A stretch of DNA of 64,000 bases, taken from positions 62,001 to 126,000 of the forward strand of contig NZ_QJKD01000006.1 in NCBI RefSeq assembly GCF_003201875.1. Direction: 5' to 3'. Below the pieces are notes generated by a model. The model ran no database searches. It saw only the letters and a list, made by a program, of their open reading frames with translations, and was not told the DNA's origin. Shown here one piece after another: positions 52,154 through 60,400 of this stretch. Within the stretch, counting starts at the first letter, position 1, and the number at the start of each line of letters is the position of its first letter. This DNA comes from Hungatella effluvii (GTDB lineage: Bacteria > Bacillota > Clostridia > Lachnospirales > Lachnospiraceae). Position numbers and translations under genes: made by a program.

Positions 52154-52355
52154 ATACAGGATCGTAAGAAACAACTTGTTGCCTCTCTAATTTTGCATTA
52201 ACCGCTTTTATCATAATTTCCCTAATATTCATTATACCCATAGAATATTTTTTCTGATAAACATACCGGGGCCCCTCGGGCGTATTTAGTAATAGCCAGC
52301 AGAAGTGGTGATGGCGGCAGTGATTAAAAAAGAGTTATAGATAGTGAAAAATTAT
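52154..52355. other. AT-rich gap with no clear gene
   Basis: This stretch after the TetR gene holds no ORF or strong terminator that I can support. A short GC palindrome (GGGGCCCC near 52269) lies in otherwise AT-rich sequence. Confidence 0.4.
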
Positions 52356-52426
52356 TTTCACGCATAGTTGAAAACCAATCCAAACCATGGTACGATAAAG
52401 AGAGCGATTTCCAACTATGCGCGAAA
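52356..52426 (+). promoter_or_regulatory. Promoter of the TtcA-like gene flanked by a 19-bp inverted repeat
   Basis: TTTCACGCATAGTTGAAAA (52356-52374) and its near-complement TTTCCAACTATGCGCGAAA (52408-52426) match at 17 of 19 positions. A plausible promoter sits between and across them: TTGAAA (52368-52373), 17 bases, TACGAT (52391-52396). Further down, GCGCT-AAAA-AGCGC (52448-52461) forms a hairpin and GCCATTTTACAT occurs twice before the start codon. The arms may be paired operator sites. Confidence 0.6.
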
Positions 52427-52496
52427 CACTTCTTTAACGAATAGTTAGCGCTAAAAAGCGCCATTTTACATCAATTACATAAAGGAGCCATTTTAC

Positions 52497-53255
52497 ATGA
52501 AACTTCAACGGCTATACAGTCTCACCCGCCAGGCTATCGACTACTACCATCTGATTGAGGACGGCGACCATATCGCTGTCGGTATATCCGGTGGTAAAGA
52601 CAGCCTCACTTTATTATATGCCTTACAGGGATTAAAACAATTTTATCCGAAGCAATTTGAATTATCCGCTATTACAGTAGATTTGGGCTTTGGAGAATTT
52701 GACTTATCTCCTGTCAAAGAACTCTGTGAGCGATTTTCAGTTCCTTATACGATAGTTTCTACGGAAATCGGAAAAATATTGTTCGACACACGCGAGGAAT
52801 CCAATCCGTGCGCGCTCTGTGCAAAGCTTCGCAAAGGCGCTTTAAATGAAGCGGCCATAAAACTGGGCTGCAATAAAATTGCTTATGCGCATCATCGTGA
52901 GGACCTGATCGAAACCATGTTATTGTCATTAATTTATGAAGGCCGGTTTTACGCATTTTCTCCCAGTACGTATTTGGACCGTACCGGATTAACTGTGATT
53001 CGCCCGATGATTTACGTTAAGGAAGCCGATGTAATTGGCTTTAAGAACAAATACGATTTACCGGTATGTAAAAATCCGTGTCCTGTGGACGGCCATACAA
53101 AACGGGAATATGTTAAAAATTTAACGAAAACGCTGGAACGGGAAAATCCGGGTGTAAAAGATCGTCTTTTCCATGCGATTGTCGATGGAAATATTGAAGG
53201 CTGGCCGGAAATTCTCAGCAAATCCACAACGGAAGTTATAAAAAATTATGAATAA
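52497..53255 (+). CDS. TtcA/TilS-like PP-loop ATPase (tRNA thiolation type)
   Basis: The 252-residue protein has the PP-loop SGGKDSLT at about residues 31-38, the Cys motif CALC at about 100-103 typical of TtcA-group enzymes, and a second conserved Cys in CKNPCPVDG. TtcA makes 2-thiocytidine at position 32 of tRNA using an Fe-S cluster. The three-Cys pattern fits. Related clostridial proteins may modify other bases, so I leave the symbol blank. AAAGGAGCC precedes the ATG. A recombinase gene follows 39 bases later. Confidence 0.85.
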   Translation: MKLQRLYSLTRQAIDYYHLIEDGDHIAVGISGGKDSLTLLYALQGLKQFYPKQFELSAITVDLGFGEFDLSPVKELCERFSVPYTIVSTEIGKILFDTREESNPCALCAKLRKGALNEAAIKLGCNKIAYAHHREDLIETMLLSLIYEGRFYAFSPSTYLDRTGLTVIRPMIYVKEADVIGFKNKYDLPVCKNPCPVDGHTKREYVKNLTKTLERENPGVKDRLFHAIVDGNIEGWPEILSKSTTEVIKNYE

Positions 53256-53294
53256 ATCATGAGGGAATCATGATCGAATCAGGAGGCATTAATC

Positions 53295-54347
53295 ATGAGT
53301 ACACTCTCCTACCATCAGCAGAGAGATATTGAGAATGTAAAACATTTAAGGGAACTGATCCGGGAACTTCCGCCCTTCTGCGCCGATTTCTTTCGTGGAA
53401 TCGAGCCGCGCACCTCCTCCAGGACCAGAATTGCCTATGCATATGATTTAAAAGTATTCTTCGATTTCCTTTTAAAGGAAAACCCTGTGATTGCGAAAAT
53501 GGATATGAAAGACATCAGTCTGGCCCATCTCGACAATTTAAAGCTTGTGGACATGGAAGAATATATGGAGTATTTGAAATACCGTTTTAACGATAAAAAT
53601 CAGGAAGTCACTAATAAAGAACGCGGAATCATGCGAAAAATTTCTTCACTGAAGAGCTTCTATAATTATTATTACCGGAATGAACGCCTTGTAAACAATC
53701 CTGCGGCTCTGGTACAGCTTCCCAAGCTTCACGAAAAAGAGATTATTCGTCTCGACGTGGACGAAGTCGCTCTTCTGCTGGACGAGGTGGAAAATGGGGA
53801 TGCGCTCACGGAGAAGCAGAAAAGCTATCACGATAAGACGAAGCTGCGCGACCTGGCTCTGCTGACGCTGATGCTGGGGACTGGTATTCGTGTGTCGGAG
53901 TGCGTTGGCCTGGATATTGATGATATAGACTTTAAAAATGGCGGAATCCGCATTCACAGAAAAGGCGGAAAGGAAGTAACCGTTTATTTCGGCTCTGAGG
54001 TTGAAGACGCCCTTAACGATTATCTGGAAGAACGGAAAATGATCATTGCCGAGGAAGGCCACGAATCAGCCCTGTTCCTCTCTCTCCAGAGAAAGAGACT
54101 CGCCGTGCGCAGTGTGGAAAATCTGGTGAAAAAATACGCACGGATCGTGACCCCTTTAAAGAAAATTACGCCGCATAAGCTGCGCAGCACCTATGGAACC
54201 AATCTGTATAAAGAGACAAACGACATCTATCTGGTCGCAGATGTGCTGGGACACGCCGACGTCAATACGACGAAAAAGCATTACGCGGCTCTTGAAGATG
54301 AACGCCGGCGCAGTGCGCGGAATAAAGTACGGCTTCGTGAGGACTGA
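53295..54347 (+). CDS. Tyrosine recombinase (Xer-like)
   Basis: The 350-residue protein has an N-terminal SAM-like core-binding domain (about residues 35-130) and a C-terminal catalytic domain with Arg in GTGIRVSEC, Lys in HRKGGKEV, HKLR (HxxR), His in LGHAD and the nucleophilic Tyr in KKHYAAL. It resembles chromosomal XerC/XerD-type recombinases. No prophage, excisionase or attachment repeat is visible around it, so it is probably not a mobile-element integrase. AGGAGGCATTAATC precedes the ATG. Confidence 0.88.
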   Translation: MSTLSYHQQRDIENVKHLRELIRELPPFCADFFRGIEPRTSSRTRIAYAYDLKVFFDFLLKENPVIAKMDMKDISLAHLDNLKLVDMEEYMEYLKYRFNDKNQEVTNKERGIMRKISSLKSFYNYYYRNERLVNNPAALVQLPKLHEKEIIRLDVDEVALLLDEVENGDALTEKQKSYHDKTKLRDLALLTLMLGTGIRVSECVGLDIDDIDFKNGGIRIHRKGGKEVTVYFGSEVEDALNDYLEERKMIIAEEGHESALFLSLQRKRLAVRSVENLVKKYARIVTPLKKITPHKLRSTYGTNLYKETNDIYLVADVLGHADVNTTKKHYAALEDERRRSARNKVRLRED

Positions 54348-54481
54348 GATGTCCTTCATTTAAAAGACAATGCCTCGGATAGATTAACAATACTAGCCTC
54401 ATAGCAAGTCTCCTACGTGTGGTATATAAGGACATTATCATAAATCAGTCATAACTAACTTTGGAAAGAACCAAAAAACAC

Positions 54482-54510
54482 TTGACAGAATGATGCGAAG
54501 CCATTATGAT
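54482..54510 (+). promoter_or_regulatory. Promoter of the hflX leader
   Basis: A perfect TTGACA (54482-54487) and TATGAT (54505-54510) are separated by 17 bases. The expected start near 54517 leaves a leader of about 514 bases before hflX. Confidence 0.85.
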
Positions 54511-54564
54511 CAAACTAGGTAATTTCAGGAACAACAGAAAGAAAATTATAGAAATCAGAGGTCT

Positions 54565-54759
54565 GAGAGATTGTTTATTAGATTAAGATAGTAAAGACTG
54601 TTCGTTATAAGAGATCATGTATAAATTCCATGGCGGCACGGTACCGTATCCATTCGCAGGTACGCTTATTTTGCATGGTTTATTTATATATGTTTATAAC
54701 CGGAACAGTTTTTTTGTGTCTTAGTCTGCCGATCCGGCATGGATACAATCTCTTTTTTT
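54565..54759 (+). ncRNA. Nested leader hairpins with two U-tract terminators
   Basis: An outer stem pairs GAGAGATTGT (54565-54574) with ACAATCTCTT (54745-54754), followed by TTTTT. An inner stem pairs ACTGTTC-GTTATAA (54597-54610) with TTATAAC-CG-GAACAGT (54694-54709), followed by TTTTTT. Inside, ATAAATTCCATG pairs with CATGGTTTAT. Each stem followed by its U-tract is a possible intrinsic terminator upstream of hflX. The hairpins overlap a 35-codon ORF. This looks like a transcription attenuator; a stand-alone small RNA of about 200-240 nt is the alternative. Confidence 0.7.
54617..54724 (+). CDS. Candidate 35-codon leader ORF inside the attenuator
   Basis: ATG 54617 opens a frame of 35 codons (begins MYKFHGGTVPYPF, ends NRNSFFVS) that runs through the 3' arm and U-tract of the inner hairpin. 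A ribosome translating it would disrupt that hairpin. The upstream AAGAGA is only a modest Shine-Dalgarno, 3-4 bases away. The coding potential is unproven; the position relative to the terminators is what makes it of interest. Confidence 0.5.
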   Translation: MYKFHGGTVPYPFAGTLILHGLFIYVYNRNSFFVS

Positions 54760-54798
54760 GTACCTGAAATTACCAATATCACGATTAGGAGGTACGCG

Positions 54799-54876
54799 AT
54801 GATGTCAGGAATGATATGCTTTTATATTCGGTTACGATTCAAATGTGTGAATAACAGGATGATAACACGTTTATAA
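54799..54876 (+). CDS. Candidate 25-codon leader peptide with Arg-Leu-Arg motif
   Basis: A strong Shine-Dalgarno AGGAGGT (54787-54793) sits 5 bases before ATG 54799. The frame encodes MMSGMICFYIRLRFKCV and eight more residues, then TAA. The RLR segment at residues 11-13 is a +X+ motif, known from leader peptides such as ErmDL (MRLRF) to arrest macrolide-bound ribosomes. The stop codon directly abuts the 5' arm of a large hairpin. I infer a regulatory leader peptide for hflX. Confidence 0.68.
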   Translation: MMSGMICFYIRLRFKCVNNRMITRL

Positions 54877-55018
54877 TCAGGCGGTTACAGCCGCGTACTG
54901 CGCAGAGCCAAATCGATACGGCTCGCTGCCCGCGGAAATAAAATTGCCGCCTGAAGCTGCGCCGCGCCCCTCTCCTTCCCTTCCCAGGACAGTGAGAAAT
55001 GGGTACGGCAGCAAGGAG
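54877..55018 (+). promoter_or_regulatory. GC-rich hairpin and sequestered ribosome binding site before hflX
   Basis: TCAGGCGG (54877-54884) pairs with CCGCCTGA (54947-54954). Inside, CCGCG (54891-54895) pairs with CGCGG (54931-54935), and GAGCC (54905-54909) with GGCTC (54920-54924). Downstream, CTCCTT (54972-54977) can pair with the hflX Shine-Dalgarno AAGGAG (55013-55018). The layout fits translational attenuation controlled by a ribosome on the preceding mini-ORF. Confidence 0.6.
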
Positions 55019-55030
55019 GCTGAACAATAT

Positions 55031-56314
55031 ATGAAACAACAGAATGAAACCATAAGACCCCGCGCTCTGCTGGCTGGGGTACATTTAAATGAAAACAATG
55101 ATTTTGAAGTATCCATGAAAGAACTGCACAATCTGGTGAAGGCCTGCGATATGGATCCGGTGGCCAGAGTCGATCAAAATCTCTCCTGTATTAACGCCGC
55201 TTACTATATTGGCTCGGGAAAGGTTGGCGAGATTAGGGAAGCCGTGGAGACGCTTTACGTGGACTATGTCATTTTCAACGATACCTTATCTCCCTCCCAG
55301 CTTAAAAATCTGCAGAGGGAGATCGATGTGCCGGTGTGGGACCGGACCTACCTGATTCTGGAGATATTTTCACGGAGAGCCCGGACCAAAGAGGCTAAAA
55401 TGCAGGTGGAATCGGCCAGACTTCAGTATATGCTGCCGAGACTTATGGGACTCAGAGACTCTCTGGGGCGCCAGGGCGGAGCCAGCGGTTCCTTGAGCAA
55501 CAAGGGATCCGGTGAAAAGCAGATTGAGCTGGACCGGCGAAAAATAGAGGGGCGGATCAGTGAACTGAGGCGCGAACTGGAACGGATGGAGCAGGAACGC
55601 GAAGTCCAGAGAAGAAAACGGACCCAGGGAACGTATCCGCAGGCCGCGCTGGTCGGATATACCAACGCAGGCAAATCCACACTGCTGAACAAACTGGTGG
55701 AACTGTCCAGCGGAAAAGAGGAAAAGATGGTTATGGCGAAGGATATGCTGTTTGCTACGCTGGACACCACCGTTCGAAAGATATCCCTGAGCGGCAGCCA
55801 GGATTTCCTGCTCTCCGATACAGTAGGCTTTATCAGCCGTCTTCCCCACAGCCTGGTCAAGGCGTTCCGCTCCACGCTGGATGAGATACGTTATGCGGAT
55901 CTTCTGCTTCATGTAGTGGATTTTTCGGATGAGCATTACAAAGAACAGATAGAGGTAACGGAGGAAACGCTGAAAGAACTGGGGGCCGGTGATATTCCAA
56001 GGATCTATATTATGAACAAGGCCGATTCCGTTATGGAGGAGGAAACGCTCCCTAAAATTTCGGATAACCGGATCTATATGTCGGCGAAATACGGCATCGG
56101 AATCCCGGAGCTGCTGCGTATGATGGAGAAGATTCTCTTTTCTGATTATCAGGAGGCCCAGTTCCTGATCCCTTATGAGAACGGTAATGTGGTCTACTAC
56201 TTGAACAGCCGCGCCATAGTTCACAGCCGGGAGTTTCAGGAAAATGGAGTCTGCCTGACAGTCAGCTGCCGGGAGGGCGACAGGGAGAAATATAAGCAGT
56301 ATCTGACGAGATAA
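55031..56314 (+). CDS. hflX: GTPase HflX
   Basis: The 427-residue protein has the HflX N-terminal domain (residues 1 to about 205, with the conserved GSGKVGEI, VIFNDTLSPSQLKNL, DRTYLILEIFSRRARTKEAK and a coiled-coil segment). A GTPase domain follows: G1 GYTNAGKST at about 209, G3 DTVGF, G4 NKAD, G5 SAKYG. HflX binds the 50S E-site region and splits stalled ribosomes; some copies confer macrolide-lincosamide resistance. I start it at 55031 behind AAGGAGG; the longer open frame reads through the hairpin region. The elaborate leader suggests induction by translation stress. Confidence 0.95.
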   Translation: MKQQNETIRPRALLAGVHLNENNDFEVSMKELHNLVKACDMDPVARVDQNLSCINAAYYIGSGKVGEIREAVETLYVDYVIFNDTLSPSQLKNLQREIDVPVWDRTYLILEIFSRRARTKEAKMQVESARLQYMLPRLMGLRDSLGRQGGASGSLSNKGSGEKQIELDRRKIEGRISELRRELERMEQEREVQRRKRTQGTYPQAALVGYTNAGKSTLLNKLVELSSGKEEKMVMAKDMLFATLDTTVRKISLSGSQDFLLSDTVGFISRLPHSLVKAFRSTLDEIRYADLLLHVVDFSDEHYKEQIEVTEETLKELGAGDIPRIYIMNKADSVMEEETLPKISDNRIYMSAKYGIGIPELLRMMEKILFSDYQEAQFLIPYENGNVVYYLNSRAIVHSREFQENGVCLTVSCREGDREKYKQYLTR

Positions 56315-56336
56315 GATAAGACTACCAATGAATAAA

Positions 56337-56390
56337 AGTACCTGATGTGCAGAAAACGTGTAACCGGTCTGCTGCATCAGGTACTTTTTT
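56337..56390. terminator. Bidirectional terminator between hflX and the aldo-keto reductase
   Basis: AAGTACCTGATGTGCAG (56337-56353) pairs with CTGCTGCATCAGGTACTT (56369-56386) with a small bulge, followed by TTTT. A-rich sequence before the stem gives a U-tract on the other strand. Confidence 0.88.
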
Positions 56391-56416
56391 CACATAGTTC
56401 AATCTGTTTTCTTTCA

Positions 56417-57490
56417 CTAAATCACGGAGTTTCTGATATGTATTTTTGTCAGCCTCTCGATCTGCTGCATAATCTCCGGAATTCGAAGCTTGTGGGGACA
56501 CTGCTTCATGCAGGACAGACTGGTGCAGCTTCTGCAGGCTGCCGCGCTCTCTTCTATTCCCAGATCGAGCTTTCTGAGGGCCCAGTAATCCTTTCCCAGA
56601 AAAAAGTAGTGATACTGCCGGAAAACCGTATGAATTTCCGTTCCATGCGGGCAGGTACACCGCTGGCACCTGTCGCAGGAAATCGGCTCGTAACGCTTCC
56701 CCAGGACGGTGAGCACCCTTTGAAAATCGGGGCGTTCCGGGACCGTATCCCCGGCTGCGGCTGCGTTTACCTCTTCCACTGTCCCGAGTCCGATCAGGGC
56801 ACAGGAAACCGGATATGTAAGAACCCCTTCAATCAGCGTCTTTACAGGGAAAAAGGAAGGCAGAATCCCGGCGGCGTAAACCTTATTAACCAGAAATCCC
56901 TTTTGCCTGAAAAGCGGCTCTCTTTCGATGCAGTCCAGCATGCCGCGTTCCAGAATGTTGCCGCTTCCCTGCAGCACATCGATCCGTTTATCCTTTGCCG
57001 CTCTCAAAAGGATGTCGTAGTAATGGGAGGCAATGCCTGTGAAGCGAATTTTCCTCTCGGCCTTCAGTTCCGCCAGAGCATCGGCGGCGCCGTACCGGCC
57101 AAAGACCTGGTCTTCGTGATCCGGATCCACCTGATGGGAAAAGTAGATGTCCGGTGCGGTTCCCAGGTTCTTTGTCGATTCAAGAACAGCCTGATACATC
57201 TCATTGCCGGTATAGAACCGGGCTTTATCAGAGATGACGATCTTATCGCGGCCGATTTTTTTCGCAAATGCTCCCAGTTTCAGTTCGGCGTCCCCGTACT
57301 CCGGGACAATGGCCGTATCGTACAAATTGCATCCGAGTCTCCAGGCGTGCTCCATGACGGCGACAGCCCCTTCTGTATCAGGGCTGTAATAGCCTGGAAG
57401 AACCGGAACATTGCCGCTTAATATGGGAATGGTTCCAAATCCGATCTCCGATACACGAAGACCGGTAGTTCCGAGATCTCTGTATTTCAT
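56417..57490 (-). CDS. Aldo/keto reductase with C-terminal cysteine clusters
   Basis: The 357-residue protein has an N-terminal AKR barrel with the catalytic tetrad Asp (NLYDTA), Tyr (PEYGDAE), Lys (ISDKAR) and His (YFSHQVD). A C-terminal region (about 275-340) holds CDRCQRCTCPHG and CRSCTSLSCMKQCPHKLRIPE, a ferredoxin-like or other metal-binding Cys pattern known from Fe-S-containing AKR-like proteins of anaerobes. The substrate is unknown. Its ATG overlaps the stop codon of the upstream LRR gene, so the two are translationally coupled. Confidence 0.87.
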   Translation of the reverse strand: MKYRDLGTTGLRVSEIGFGTIPILSGNVPVLPGYYSPDTEGAVAVMEHAWRLGCNLYDTAIVPEYGDAELKLGAFAKKIGRDKIVISDKARFYTGNEMYQAVLESTKNLGTAPDIYFSHQVDPDHEDQVFGRYGAADALAELKAERKIRFTGIASHYYDILLRAAKDKRIDVLQGSGNILERGMLDCIEREPLFRQKGFLVNKVYAAGILPSFFPVKTLIEGVLTYPVSCALIGLGTVEEVNAAAAGDTVPERPDFQRVLTVLGKRYEPISCDRCQRCTCPHGTEIHTVFRQYHYFFLGKDYWALRKLDLGIEESAAACRSCTSLSCMKQCPHKLRIPEIMQQIERLTKIHIRNSVI

Positions 57491-60400
57491 GGCATCTCCC
57501 TTTCTGCCTCATGATTACGGCACCAGGCAAACGCCCTTTCCCCAATCTGTTCGATTCCCTCCGGCAGCGTGATATCCGTCAGGTTATAGCAGAATGCGAA
57601 TGCCTCTTTCCCGATTCTCTTCAGTGTAGACGGGAGCACCACTCGTTTCAGCTCATGGCACCGGTAAAAGGTTCCGGGAAGAATCTCCACAATGCCCTCC
57701 GGCAAAATGATTTCCTCCAGTGAGGTGCAGTTTTCAAATGCGCGCTCTCCCAGAGACTGGAGCATGGGCAGCTCTTCGATCCGTTTTAAACGGACGCAGC
57801 CGGAAAAGGCCATGCGGCCGATACGGGTGAGGCGGGAGGTGCCGCTCACCGTTTCCAGCCATTTACACTGTTCAAATGCGCACTCTCCCACTGATGCGAC
57901 AGAGTCCGGCAGAGTGATGCTGGTGAGAAGGTTGCTGTCCTTTAACGCACCGCGCCCGATCTCCGTGATTCCCTCCGGCAGAATTAAGCGGCTTATATTC
58001 CCCGTACATTCCAGCAGCAGTCCTGTGCCGTCTGTCTTGAAGCAGTTACAGCAGTCCTCGAAGATCTGTTTTACCATGGGCGGAAGCTCCTGCCTCAGAG
58101 AATGAAGGCCCTCCAGGCAGTACTCTCTCCCATCGGCCGTAACAATGCGTTTCAGCCGGATACAGTTTCGAAACGCATGTATCTCCACCGCTGTTCGGGA
58201 GGAAGAAAATCTGATTCCGGTTAAATCGATGCAGTTAGCAAAGGCCCACCCCGAAATCCGTTTGATGAAAGGGCTGATTAACACGTCGCCGGAGCAGGCA
58301 GCCGCGTCAATGATTATATTTTTAACGGTGACAGGATCTGTTCCGCTGACGGCGCGCTGCTGTTCCAGCCAGGGGGTCTTGTCGAATGCCCGCGGGCCGA
58401 TATACTCCACGGAATCGGGGATTGAGACTGCCTCAAGCCGTGTCTGATCCTTAAACACCTCTTCCCCGATGGTTTTCACGCCCTCGGGTATGGCCACAAA
58501 CCGGCCGCAATTCCGGTATTCGGTTAATGCGAGCTCCTCATCGATGGTAAAACAGCTCAAGGCACTTCCATAGATGCGCCTTACGGCCTCCGGCAGATTC
58601 CGGTCAAACAGAGCCTCATATGCCGTAAGCTCATACACTGTGTTCTCCAGAATAACCCTGCGTATGGCGGTGCAACCGGAAAATGCATAGCTGGCCGGAA
58701 AATCGATGTTCTGGCCGTCACGCAGCAGGATTTCCTCCAGATGTCCACAGTCCTCAAAGCTGTGATTGGACAAGGCGGACAACGTGGGAAGCAGCATGCT
58801 TTTTAATGCGTCACAGCGCTCAAATGCCCGTGTTCCGATCTGTTCGGCCAGAGGGAAGTGAACCGCCTCCAGACTCTCGCAGCTGCTGAAGGCTTCTCTC
58901 CCCATGCGGCGGAGGTTTTCCATACGGCATATTTTTAAAGCCGAACAGCCGCAGAACGCGCCGTCTCCCAGGAGAACCGTCTCCTCTAACGTGACCGATT
59001 CCAGGCTTTGACACCAGGCAAATGCTCGGGCACCGATTTCTGTAATCCGGCAGGAGAAAGCGGACAGGGAGATACATTTTTCGAAGGCGGAACTGCCCAT
59101 CTCCTCAAGCGGGGCTGAGACATGAACCGACTTTAAATTCCGGCATCCTGCAAAGGAAGAGCTGCCAATTCTTTTTAAGCTTACTGGAAAATGGAGCGAC
59201 CGGAGGAGGTCATTTCCGGCAAAGGCGTAGTCCGCGATCCCGGCAACGCCTTCCGGAATGGTCACGTCACCGCTTAAGCCTGAGCCGTCAATCAGAATAC
59301 CGGAGACGATGGCGGCTCCGGGAAGCGGACCGTTTCCCAGCCGCTTCTGCTCCTCCAGAAACGGTGTACCGGAAAATGCTGAGTCGCCGATCTGAAGAAA
59401 TACCCCCTCAATTCTTCTTAACTTTTCACATCCGGAAAACGCACTGTTTTCCACTACAGTACAGCGTTCCAGAGAAGGAACCTCTGTCAGTTCCCGGCAG
59501 TTTAAAAATGCGCGGGCCAACACTGAAGTCAGCTGACCGCCAGGCTGTGCTGCTGAAACCGTCTGTAAGGCCGTGCAGCGGGCGAAAACGCCTTCCTCGA
59601 GGATTTTAACGCCAGGAGGGAGAAGGACCTCTGTGAGCCCGGTACAGCCGCAAAACGCATATGGTCCAATCTGTGACAGAGCCTTCGGCAGGGTGATGGA
59701 GGTGAGCTCCGTGTTCCCGTAAAAAGCGCCTCCCGCAATGGCCCGAACCTCATCTCCCAGAACGACACTGCCGGAGAATCCGCTGCCGTCCAACAATATA
59801 TGACGGACCGTTTTATCGGCTGGAAGCTCCTTTAGAAAGCGGCTGCCTTCGAATGCGTGTTTTCCAATGGCTTCAATCGAATCCGGCATTATGACGGCGG
59901 CGAGCTCCTCACACTGGAATGCAAATTTATCTCCGACATACCGTACCCCGTCTTCAAATGTGAGCCGTCTCATCTTCCCGCACTGGGAAAATACGTCGGT
60001 TCCGCAGGAAACCGGATTGCAGAATACCTGGGCATTTCGAATCCCGGAATGAGTAAATACGTTGCGCCCGATCACCTTCAGGGAAGGCGGCAGCACGATA
60101 TCCCGCAGGGAGAGGCAACGGTAAAAGGCCATGTCACCCAGAACGGTCACTGTCTCCGGCAGCACAATGTCTTTTAATTTCTCACATCCGTAGAAGGCCA
60201 GCTCTCCGATCTCTTTGAGCCTGTCAGAGAAACGCACTTCGTTTAATACACGGCACCGGTTAAATACGGATGGACAGATGCTTTTAAGAGAATCCGGAAG
60301 GATGGCCCGAATCAGTTTTACGCAGTTTTCAAAGGCGGATTTTCCAATATGTCTGACTCCTTCTGGAAACTGGATGGTCTGCAGGACGAGACAGTCTGCG

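Noticed and set aside
53295..54347. Integrase marking a prophage or integrative element
   Set aside because: No phage, relaxase, excisionase or cargo genes and no tRNA or att repeat are nearby. The protein looks like a chromosomal Xer-type recombinase.
54600..54660. T-box riboswitch in the hflX leader (GGCGGCACGGTACC resembles the T-box motif)
   Set aside because: The match to the T-box consensus is poor, the expected specifier and antiterminator order is missing, and hflX is not an amino-acid or synthetase gene.
54517..54760. 6S RNA or other housekeeping RNA in the hflX leader
   Set aside because: The 5' and 3' ends do not form the long closing stem of 6S RNA, and no RNase P, SRP or tmRNA core motifs are present. 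The mini-ORFs favour an attenuator.
54944..55030. Longer start for hflX
   Set aside because: The frame runs through the GC-rich leader hairpin and CU-rich stretch, giving a non-conserved Pro/Arg-rich sequence. ATG 55031 has AAGGAGG upstream and fits the family start.
56345..57421. 358-codon open frame on the plus strand opposite the aldo/keto reductase
   Set aside because: It starts inside the bidirectional terminator and is antisense to a protein with an intact AKR tetrad; no recognisable domain.
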